64,000 nucleotides of DNA from Verrucomicrobiia bacterium. GTDB taxonomy: Bacteria > Verrucomicrobiota > Verrucomicrobiia > Verrucomicrobiales > DEV007. The notes under the pieces were generated by a model. The model searched no databases and was not told where the DNA came from. It worked only from the letters and a program-made list of their open reading frames with translations. The stretch lies in contig JAUICH010000005.1 of NCBI GenBank assembly GCA_030427505.1, forward strand, positions 237,384 to 301,383. The letters are read 5' to 3'. Of this stretch, positions 53,670 through 61,602 are shown in pieces (within the stretch, counting starts at the first letter, position 1; every line of letters starts with the position of its first letter). A program made the translations under genes and the position numbers.

Positions 53670-54931
53670 GGATCTCCCTCCAGTAAGCGCTCGCAAAGCC
53701 GGATGGCGGACAGGAAGCCATCCTCATGAAATCCGTAGCGGGTCCAGGCGCCGCAGAAGAACGTTCCGTTCGCTTTGCCGGCTTCGTTCAGCTCGGCAAT
53801 GCGATCTTGCGCGCCGATGGCGGCTTGATCGAAGAGCGGATGCTCATACTCAAGCTCCAGTAGAGTCGAGGTTTCCGGTATCTGGCCGTTCGCGTTCAGG
53901 GAGACGAAGTAGTTCACCCGGTCCGAGACCCCCTGGAGAGAATTCATCCAGTAGTGCGTGGTCGCCCGCTCCCCCTGATCCGTGAGTTCGCTGCGATAGT
54001 TCCACGACGCCCAGCAGCGCTCCGTTTCGGGCATGACTCCGGAGTCCGAGTGGAGCTTGATCTCATTCTTCTGATAGGCGAAGGGCGTCAGGATTTCTCT
54101 CTCCAACTGTGTGGGCCGGTCCAGCAGGCGGAGACTTTGCGGCGGATGCGTGGCGAAGATGACCTGGTCGAACTCTTTCGGTCCATGGCCCTGCGCGGAA
54201 ACTTCCACGCCTTCAGGCCGGCGGACCACGGACTCCACCGGGCTCTGGGTGTGAATGCGGTCGCGGAATGGCGCGATCATCCGCCGTACGTATTCCCGCG
54301 AGCCGCCCTCAATGGTCTTCCAGGGATGCTGGGTTTTCAGGCCGAGGAAGCCGTGGTTGTGCCAAAAGCGCAGCAAGGTTTTCGCGGGGAAATCCAGCAT
54401 CTTGGCCGGTGGCGTGGACCACACCGCCGAACTCATGGGAATGAGGTAGCGCTCCAGGAAGTCCTTGCCGTAGCCCCGCAGGTAGACGTATTCGCTCAGG
54501 GACAATCCATCCCAACGCGGCTCGCTCAGGGCGGGAACCGCCTCCTGGTTGAAGCGGTTCAGTTGGAACAGAAACCGCCAGTGTCGCGGGCTGAAAAGGT
54601 TTTTCCGCTGCGCGAACAGGGTATTCAGTCCCGCCCCATTCCATTCCACGCCGCTGGGACCGTGCTGGACGGAGAAAGACATGGACGCAGGTTTCACCGG
54701 CACCTCCAACTCCGCGAACAGGCGGATCAGGTTGGGATAGGTGACGTCATTGAACACCATGAACCCAGTATCGATCGGGACGTCCCGGCCGTCTTCTTTT
54801 ACGCTAACGGTATTACTGTGCCCGCCGATGTGGGCGTCGGCCTCGTAGACGGTGATGTCGTGACGCCGGTGTAAGAACCAGGCGCAGCCCAGCCCTGCAA
54901 TGCCACTTCCGATGATCGCGATGCGGGACAT
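53654..54931 (-). CDS. FAD-dependent oxidoreductase (amine-oxidase/desaturase fold)
   Basis: The 425-aa product starts at ATG 54931 with IAIIGSGIAGLGCAWFL, the dinucleotide-binding GxGxxG motif, and YEADAHIGGHS. A DTGFMVFND segment and the C-terminal FFCGAWTRYGFHEDGF are characteristic of the NAD(P)/FAD proteins paired with DUF1365 and CFA synthase. It may oxidise the methylated acyl chain, as the UfaO-type enzymes of furan fatty acid synthesis do; that link is inference. It follows the desaturase gene by 26 bp. Confidence 0.9.
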   Translation of the reverse strand: MSRIAIIGSGIAGLGCAWFLHRRHDITVYEADAHIGGHSNTVSVKEDGRDVPIDTGFMVFNDVTYPNLIRLFAELEVPVKPASMSFSVQHGPSGVEWNGAGLNTLFAQRKNLFSPRHWRFLFQLNRFNQEAVPALSEPRWDGLSLSEYVYLRGYGKDFLERYLIPMSSAVWSTPPAKMLDFPAKTLLRFWHNHGFLGLKTQHPWKTIEGGSREYVRRMIAPFRDRIHTQSPVESVVRRPEGVEVSAQGHGPKEFDQVIFATHPPQSLRLLDRPTQLEREILTPFAYQKNEIKLHSDSGVMPETERCWASWNYRSELTDQGERATTHYWMNSLQGVSDRVNYFVSLNANGQIPETSTLLELEYEHPLFDQAAIGAQDRIAELNEAGKANGTFFCGAWTRYGFHEDGFLSAIRLCERLLEGDPWTLR

Positions 54932-54957
54932 GATCCGAAGAAAGCGAAGTGACCGGT

Positions 54958-56064
54958 TCAACGTGAGGGGTTTGACGCCGCCGCCTGAACCTCCTGATAG
55001 ACGTGGTCGGGAACGTCCTTGAGATCCCAGACCAGACCGAGCCGGGACATAGCGCGCAGCACATACCAGGTAACGTCGATCTCGAACCAATAGAAGCCCT
55101 GCCGCGCGGCGTGGGAATAACGATGGTGGTTGTTGTGCCAGCCCTCGCCCAGCGTGGCGAGCGCCAGCCAGAGGTTGTTCCGGCTGTCGTCGTCCGTCTT
55201 GAAGCGGCGGCTGCCCGCGAGGTGAGCCAGAGAGTTGATGCACAATGTGGCGTGCAGCAAAACGGCCGTGCTGATGAAGAAACCCCAGACGAAAAGCTGG
55301 GGCCCGCTGGTGCCCAGTTCCGGCGCCCAGGCCTTCAGACAAGCGCCCAGAATCCACAGAAAGGCCCCATAAAACACCGGCACCAGGAAGTCGTGCTTGT
55401 TCAGGAAGACCAGTTCAGGATAGGCAGCCAGGTCTTTTACCTTCCGGTAGTCCGTGGGGAAATTCCGTTCGCTGGTCAGCCAGCCGATGTGGGACCAGAG
55501 GAAGCCGCTTTGGGTGGGCGAATGCTTGTCCTCTTCTTCATCCGAATGATGATGGTGATGGCGGTGCGTGGCCGCCCACCAGAGGGGGCCGCGCTGCATG
55601 GCGCTGTTGCCCAGGACCGCGAAACAAAACTGGAGCGCCCGGGACGTGCGGTAAGACCGGTGGGAAAAGTAGCGGTGGTAGAAAGCCGTCACCGCGAACA
55701 TGCGGACCGCGTAGAGCACCACCGCCGCGCCCACGGCAAACCAACTCCAGCCCACCAGGAAAACCAGGAGGCAACCCAAGTGAAGGAAGACGTAGGGCAG
55801 GCTGCGAACAAGATCGAACCGGTCTTCCTTTGGTTCGTTCTTGTTGCTAACCGGACTGGGCAGGTCCGAGTTCCACCACTGGACCAAGATGCTGGAGAAG
55901 TACTTTACGAATTTCACTGGATCGATTTTCCAGTGTTTCGGGACCTCCCAGGCCTTGGATTCAGATTTGGAGGAATTCCATGGAAAGTTGGCCTGGAGCC
56001 TCTCGCGCGATTGGTGTTGCTCCCCTACTCTGAGGATGGCGAAAGGGGTAGAAATCAGGTTCAC
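54958..56064 (-). CDS. Membrane fatty-acid desaturase (delta-9 type)
   Basis: The 368-aa product has four or more transmembrane segments and the three histidine boxes: HRYFSH, HRHHHHHSD (unusually five His in a row) and HNNHH. These place it in the acyl-CoA/acyl-lipid desaturase family with a di-iron site. The start could be internal, because the first 60 residues are hydrophilic and uncharacteristic. It heads the lipid operon and would supply the double bond used by the downstream CFA-type methyltransferases. Confidence 0.92.
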   Translation of the reverse strand: MNLISTPFAILRVGEQHQSRERLQANFPWNSSKSESKAWEVPKHWKIDPVKFVKYFSSILVQWWNSDLPSPVSNKNEPKEDRFDLVRSLPYVFLHLGCLLVFLVGWSWFAVGAAVVLYAVRMFAVTAFYHRYFSHRSYRTSRALQFCFAVLGNSAMQRGPLWWAATHRHHHHHSDEEEDKHSPTQSGFLWSHIGWLTSERNFPTDYRKVKDLAAYPELVFLNKHDFLVPVFYGAFLWILGACLKAWAPELGTSGPQLFVWGFFISTAVLLHATLCINSLAHLAGSRRFKTDDDSRNNLWLALATLGEGWHNNHHRYSHAARQGFYWFEIDVTWYVLRAMSRLGLVWDLKDVPDHVYQEVQAAASNPSR

Positions 56065-56128
56065 GATTCATGTTCGAATGCCGAAATTGCGGGCCGGTAA
56101 GATCAGTCGCTCTACAACTTCTTCTCTC

Positions 56129-56241
56129 TAAGCAGTGTGGAAAAATGGGCCGCGTCTCCAGATATTCGCCGCTTTGCGGCGCTGAGTTCTCTTTCCTTTT
56201 CTTCATTTCCGGTCCGTTCTCCTGTTTGTCCATGCTGCCTA
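56129..56241. repeat. 113-bp MITE-like element, shorter inverted copy 2
   Basis: This is the minus-orientation relative of the element at 48563-48779. It keeps the ends (TAAGCAGTGTGG and, inverted, TAGGCAGCATGGACAAA) and the conserved core with the CGCCGC-AAA-GCGGCG hairpin. It lacks about 100 bp that copy 1 has next to its right end. It sits 65 bp upstream of the desaturase start, so it may affect the promoter of the lipid operon. Confidence 0.75.
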
Positions 56242-56696
56242 GCGTTTCTCTGAAAGACATTTCATCGGATAGCCTCGCCGTATTGCCGTTGTCGACGAAA
56301 AGGCAGTGATGGTACAGCTGATGCTTGTGCCTATGTCGAACAAGAAAACGGCGCGGATCTTCGTGACGGGTCTCTCCGAGTCACCAGAGCCTTGGTGAGA
56401 AAGTGGGGAAATGGTTCGCGCCATGGATAGGTGGAGCAGCGAAATCCGTTGCATCCCTCCCATTGAGGGGATGCGCGGTGACGGAACGGAGGCGTTGAAA
56501 AAGCCATTTCCTGTCAGTCACCAGGGTTTGCCATTCATATGTATCCAATTTTCATCATAGGGCGGATTGCGCCACTGCGGCGTTTCCGGCGCGAAAGAGC
56601 GCTCGGGAAAGAGTGTTCGCCGGATGCAAGGATTGAGCCGGGCGCGAAGGCCCGAGGATTTCGGCCTTTGCGCCATCAACCCGCTGGAGGTGGCCA
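56242..56696. other. Intergenic region upstream of the CLC gene
   Basis: About 455 bases. A strong hairpin is formed by GGCGCGAAGGCC (starts about 56640) and GGCCTTTGCGCC (ends about 56673), just before the GGAGG ribosome-binding site of the CLC gene. It could act as an attenuator or leader element. I could not match it to the fluoride riboswitch consensus. No gene recognised. Confidence 0.4.
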
Positions 56697-58523
56697 ATGA
56701 GGGAGTTCTTCAACCCGCGCGAGCATCTGGAGAACTTGGGCGATCTGCTGCTGTGGACACTGCTGGTGGTTCCGGTCGGCATCCTTGCCGGGTCGGCCAG
56801 CGCACTGTTTCTCTGGTCGCTTGAGCAGATGGCCATTCTGCGTTGGGAGAACGGCTGGCTGCTTTTTCTGTTGCCACTGGGCGGGGTCATCATTCATGTG
56901 CTCTACAAAAGCTGGGGCAAGTCGTCCGAAGCGGGCAATAACCTTATTCTGGAGCAGATTCACATGCCCGGCGGCGGCGTGCCCGCACGGATGGGGCCGC
57001 TCGTATTCATCACCACGCTGATTACTCACCTGTTTGGCGGCTCAGCCGGACGCGAAGGAACCGCGGTGCAGATGGCAGGCAGCCTGGCCGATGCCTACCG
57101 GCGGCTCTTCCGCATCGATGCCCGGCACCAGCGCATGCTACTCATGGCCGGTGTCGCCGCCGGGTTCGGGTCGGTCTTCGGCACACCGCTAACGGGCGCG
57201 ATATTCGCGATGGAGGTGCTCTATATCGGACGGATGCAGTACGAGGCGCTCATCCCGGTGTTAGTGGCCAGCGTGGTGGGCGACTTTGTCTGCTCGGTTT
57301 GGGGTGCCCATCACACCGCCTACCATATCGACATCGCGGGCGGCCATCACCTCGACCTGCGTTTGTTCGTCCTGTGCGTGCTGGCCGCCATCTGTTTCGG
57401 GCTGGCCAGCCGGCTGTTTTCCTCCTTGGTCCACCGCTTACAGAAACTGTAGGCAGCCCTCGTCCCGGTAACGTGGTTGAGGCCGGTCGCCGGGGCGCTC
57501 GTGGTCATTGGCCTGGTGTATCTTCTAGGCACACGGGATTACCTCGGCCTGGGCGTGACCAATCCGGACCCCGAGGCGGTCACCATTCTGTCCTCCTTCA
57601 CGCCGGACGGCGCTACTCCGCTGAGTTGGTGGTGGAAACTGCTCTTTACGGCGGTGACCCTTAGTTGCGGCTTCAAGGGCGGCGAAGTCACACCGCTGTT
57701 CTTCATCGGCGCGGCGCTCGGCAACGCTTTCGCTACCCTGACCAGCGCGCCCGTGGACCTGTTCGCCGGGCTGGGTTTCATTGCTGTCTTCGCCGGGGCG
57801 ACCAATACGCCGCTGGCCTGCACCCTGATGGGGATCGAACTTTTCGGCGGGCACTATGCCGTCTATTTCGCGACGGCTTGTTTCGTGGCCTACTTTTTCA
57901 GCGGGCACTCCGGCATCTACGCCTCCCAGCGCATCAGTGTGCCCAAGCGCGCCCGGGAAACGCTGCCGCCCGACGTAACGTTGCGCGAAGTGAGCGCCTT
58001 GAACGACGCGAAAGGGAATTTCAGCCCGTCCTTCCAGCGTCCCCGGCTCAACCCTAGCGATGACACCATGATGAGCAGCGAGAACCATGTCCTGAGCAAC
58101 GCGATGGGGAAGATCCACATCTACCTCACGCCCCGCGACCGCGTTCCGGCCAGCGGCTTCTGGGAAAAGATGATCCCACGCCTGACCTATCGCGAGATCG
58201 TCCAGGCAGCGAAAAAGGACGGCCTGAAAAGCGCGTCCTCCTTCATGACCCATTATGGATTCTGCAATGGCGGAAAGATTGAAACGAAAGGCAGCGAAGC
58301 GCCGAACCCAAACCTCACGCTTTGTGTCGAGCTAATTGACGACAAAAGCGCGCTGGAAGACTTCTGCAAACGCCACGCGGGTCTGCTCTCCGGGCACATG
58401 ATCGTTTACAAGCATGTCGAGCACTGGAACGTCCAAGCGCGGCCCGTAGTGGAAGGAGGCACTTCGCCGAACGGGGACACCAATGGCAACTCGCCTTTGC
58501 GGGAACCAGTCGAAGACGCCTGA
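56697..58523 (+). pseudogene. CLC-type anion transporter with PII/DUF190-like tail, interrupted by one in-frame TAG
   Basis: ATG 56697 has GGAGG seven bases upstream. The frame reads the N-terminal half of a CLC protein (THLFGGSAGREGTAVQM, FGSVFGTPLTGAIFAMEVLY) to TAG at 57450-57452. The same frame then continues as [18 protein letters not shown] and the C-terminal CLC half ([38 protein letters not shown]). Removing the single stop gives a 608-aa protein. The GREGT motif and GxxLILEQIHMPGG style resemble fluoride-exporting CLC-F proteins. Residues after about 460 ([20 protein letters not shown] onward) look like a DUF190/PII-like domain. Possibilities are a nonsense mutation, stop-codon readthrough or a sequence error. 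The halves as separate frames span 56697-57452 and 57477-58523. Confidence 0.8.
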
Positions 58524-59041
58524 GCGCGCGACTTGACCCTGGCGTTCCTATTCGTCCATCCGGACGTCGGCAGAGAGCCCCATGCCATGCCTGGCCGGAT
58601 TTCCTCCACCGCTTTTTCCAACAAGCGTTCGCCGTCCCAGGAAGTAAGAATGACGACCGCTTCTTTGATAACTTCGGCCAGGGAAGCAACCAACTTATGG
58701 TGAACTGGTACCCCGCCTTGAATTCGAACCAAGAGCTCGCGGACTGAGAGTTCACGACGGACAGTTGACAATCAATAAGTTGTCGATGACCAAAGTCTGA
58801 TTCCGCTGGCTGCCGCCATATGCCTCCAGATTCAGTTCGTTTTTCGGATGCAAGTGATGACGGCGTTCTTTGTTAGAAAGGGAACAATCTCAGGAATCTG
58901 AAACGGCGCCTGCCCTATCCCGTGCTCTTGAGTTGAGGCTCAAAGATGGCATGCCGGTGGTTCCGGCTCTGGAGGGGATAGACCGGACACCGGTGTTGAT
59001 CCGGCTTCGAACTTGGGGAGGGCTTTCGGCCAAGGTTTTCC
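58524..59041. other. Intergenic region between CLC gene and HlyD-like gene
   Basis: About 520 bases. A minus-strand open frame from 58771 has 70 fairly protein-like residues (ELLVRIQGGVPVHHKLVASL) but then runs antisense into the CLC gene, so it may be a decayed gene or chance. Another frame at 58870 on the plus strand overlaps the HlyD-like gene. I do not call a gene here. Confidence 0.4.
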
Positions 59042-59812
59042 TCAATTCTTCTGAACTGAGTCCCCTTCCGCCACAGCGAACTTTGCCGTCACGCGCACGC
59101 CCGCGCGGAACTCGTGGCTGGGATTGCCGGCGAGTAGCTTTACGCGAAACAAACCACTTTGCGGATCGGCGCTGGGGCTGATGAAATCAACCTCTGCTTC
59201 TCCCTGTTTGCCAGGGGTGTCCACCATCTGGAAGGGGATGCGGTCGCCCTTTTTGAGGAAATCGATCAGCCGGGGCTCCAGATAGAATTGCAAGAAGAGC
59301 TTGTCGATGTTCACGATCTCGAACAGGGGCTGGACGCGGTCCACGGATTCCCCCGGTTCCACGTAGCGGCGAATGACGATTCCATCCACGGTGGAGTGGA
59401 TGGCTTTTTCTTCCAGGGTGGCTTTGGCCAGGTCGTAGTCCACGCGGGCCAGTTCCAGTTCGGCTTCCGCTGCCAGGGCCTTTTCCTTGCTGAGGAGATT
59501 GTCCTTTAGGAGATTCTGAGACGCTTCGTGGTCGAACTCTCGCTTTTCCAGGAGCTTCTCATAACGGCGAGACTCGATTCGTTCTTTTTCGTTCAGCAGC
59601 TGGGCCAGCAGTTGATCTTTCTTTACGGGATCGCCCTCTTGGACAAACACCTCTGACAGGATCTCCTGGACCGGGGAACTGATAGTGACCGACCGGTAGG
59701 GAAGCGAGATACCATCCACCGCCTCGAAATCATCCGCCCGGGCCAAAGCAGGCCACGCCAGCAACGCGGCGGCCAGAAGAGCCGGGGTGAGTGGTCGTTC
59801 AGGGGTCATCAC
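59042..59812 (-). CDS. HlyD/RND-type periplasmic adaptor, short
   Basis: The 256-aa product has a signal peptide (LTPALLAAALLAWPALARA). A biotinyl-lipoyl half with VQEILSEVFVQEGDPVKKDQLLAQL comes next, then an alpha-helical hairpin (EKERIESRRYEKLLEKREF). The second lipoyl half follows (STVDGIVIRRYVEPGESV), then a beta-barrel. It is shorter than most membrane fusion proteins. It is the last gene of the export cluster, 56 bp after the TolC-like gene, and should bridge inner-membrane components to the TolC-like channel. Confidence 0.85.
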   Translation of the reverse strand: MMTPERPLTPALLAAALLAWPALARADDFEAVDGISLPYRSVTISSPVQEILSEVFVQEGDPVKKDQLLAQLLNEKERIESRRYEKLLEKREFDHEASQNLLKDNLLSKEKALAAEAELELARVDYDLAKATLEEKAIHSTVDGIVIRRYVEPGESVDRVQPLFEIVNIDKLFLQFYLEPRLIDFLKKGDRIPFQMVDTPGKQGEAEVDFISPSADPQSGLFRVKLLAGNPSHEFRAGVRVTAKFAVAEGDSVQKN

Positions 59813-59868
59813 CGGGGAAAGTTGCGAGCGCCTGATGAATGGCGCCAGCCAGGCAGAGAATACGGACC

Positions 59869-61461
59869 CTACTTGTCCGGTGTCCCTTGGGCGGCAGCCG
59901 GTTCAAGGTTGACGTCCAGTTCCTTCAAAAGCGTTCCACTGGCCAGCCAGAGGTCGATGGTGGCCTTGTTCAGGTCCGCCTGGGCGGCCAGTTCGCGGGT
60001 CTGCGCCGTGGCCAGGTCTTCCTGGGCGGCCAGGATCTGGAAACTGTTGGTCACGCCTTCGGTCAAGCGCTGCTCTTCTTCCGACAGAGCTTCACGGGCC
60101 AGTTCCGCGGACCGGCGGGCGGTTTCGAGCCGCTGACTGGTGGTCTGGAGCCGGCTGATGGCGGTGTCCAGTTGCACGGCAATGTCCAGTTCGATCTGCT
60201 TCAGGTTCAGAACCAGCTGTTGCTTCTCCAGTTTGCGGGCTTCCAGTTGTGCCTTCTCCGATTTTGCGCCCAGGGGCACGGAGACGACCACGCCCACGCT
60301 CCATTGCAGGCCATCGAGGGAAACCGCGTCGTCAAAGCCGGAACCGTAGTCGTCCCCCAATCCGTTTCCACCAAAGGTGCCCACCAAGTCCATCCGAGGA
60401 AGCTTTTGGTTCTTGTAGTAGTGAATCTGGATGTCCTGCTTTTCGATCTGCTGGAGGTTGGCCTTGTATTCGACCCGGTTTTCCATGGAGGTGGCTAACA
60501 AAGCCGCCTTGTCGATCGACGGCGCGGCGTTGGCCAAGTGCCCGGTCGGGCTCAGCCGGGGCGGATTCAGCAGATCAAAGTCGCGGAAAAGCAAACGGAC
60601 CAGCCGGTTTTGCTGCTCCCGGTAGAAATGTTGAGAGGATATCAGCGCTTCTTCGCGGACCGACACCGCCACTTCCGCCTGACGCACTTCTATCCGCGAG
60701 GCCACGCCTTCTTCGACGCGCTTCTCGTTCCCTTTCAACAACTGTTGCGCCAGCGCGATGGACCGCTTCTTGATGGCCTCGTCTTCCTGCGCAAAGATGA
60801 GGTCGTAGTAAATTTTCGCGGTTTCGGCGATGACCTCCCGCAATTGCCGGTGCCAGTCCAGGTCGGCCAGCTTTTTGTCAGAAACGGCCAGGTTGACCCG
60901 GGACATTTGGGTCTTGACCCCAAAATCCTTCAAGAGGGGTTGAGTCAGGCGAAGACCCAGGAAAGTGTCATATTCCGGATAGTATAGCGAAGGGGGTTGC
61001 TCGATATTCAGGGTGTTCCTCAGCCGGTCGGACTCGGCCACCAGGGACCACTGCGTGCCTAGTGGAAGTTTCCCGTCGATAGAGCTTTCGAAGAGAAAAT
61101 TCTCCTCTTCGAAGAGGCGGCTTTCCCGGGGCTCACCTCCGCTGGTTTGCGTGGCGGTGAATTCCCGCTGGTTCTGAGGGTTTTCGATCGATTCGTAAAT
61201 GGCCCGCAGATTCAGCGAAGGCTCAAAATCTCCCAAGGCGAACTGAATGTTTGTGTCCTGAATCTTGGAATCGATGCCTTCGATCTCCAACTGAAGGTTG
61301 TTCTTCAGCGCCAGTTCCAGGACCTCGGGCAAAGAGAGGAGCGTTTCAGCGCGAGCCGGAGAAATGAGTAGAGCCGAGAGAGCGCCGAGGCTGAACAAAC
61401 AGACTACGTTCAGCCAGCTTCTCAATGAAGATACTGGACAATGAAAAAGGCGGCGGCTCAA
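59869..61461 (-). CDS. TolC-family outer-membrane channel protein
   Basis: The 530-aa product carries a signal peptide ending near ARAETL and then LSLPEVLELALKNNLQLEIE, the typical TolC opening. Two long helical repeats follow, with IYYDLIFAQEDEAIKKRSIA and GVASRIEVRQAEVAV in the first and LETARRSAELAREALSEEEQ in the second. It would form the outer-membrane exit duct for the cluster. It lies about 140 bp downstream of the SecA-like gene. Confidence 0.88.
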   Translation of the reverse strand: MSRRLFHCPVSSLRSWLNVVCLFSLGALSALLISPARAETLLSLPEVLELALKNNLQLEIEGIDSKIQDTNIQFALGDFEPSLNLRAIYESIENPQNQREFTATQTSGGEPRESRLFEEENFLFESSIDGKLPLGTQWSLVAESDRLRNTLNIEQPPSLYYPEYDTFLGLRLTQPLLKDFGVKTQMSRVNLAVSDKKLADLDWHRQLREVIAETAKIYYDLIFAQEDEAIKKRSIALAQQLLKGNEKRVEEGVASRIEVRQAEVAVSVREEALISSQHFYREQQNRLVRLLFRDFDLLNPPRLSPTGHLANAAPSIDKAALLATSMENRVEYKANLQQIEKQDIQIHYYKNQKLPRMDLVGTFGGNGLGDDYGSGFDDAVSLDGLQWSVGVVVSVPLGAKSEKAQLEARKLEKQQLVLNLKQIELDIAVQLDTAISRLQTTSQRLETARRSAELAREALSEEEQRLTEGVTNSFQILAAQEDLATAQTRELAAQADLNKATIDLWLASGTLLKELDVNLEPAAAQGTPDK

Positions 61462-61602
61462 TGCTCTCCCAAATTGGTGGACGACGCTGAATTATTGCGT
61501 CTCTCGCGACCCGTTCAAGCAAGATTCGCACAATTGGAGATCGTTTTAACGCGTTTGGCGCGAATCTGTCGCAATATGTTAATGAAAGATTTTAGTGATT
61601 CG

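Noticed and set aside
56400..56696. Fluoride riboswitch upstream of the CLC gene
   Set aside because: The expected GGCGATGG...CTGATGGC...CCTAC pattern is not visible. Only a simple hairpin is present.
58406..58771. 121-codon minus-strand open frame overlapping the CLC 3' end
   Set aside because: The first 70 residues look protein-like, but the rest is antisense to a well-supported gene and no ribosome-binding site is seen.
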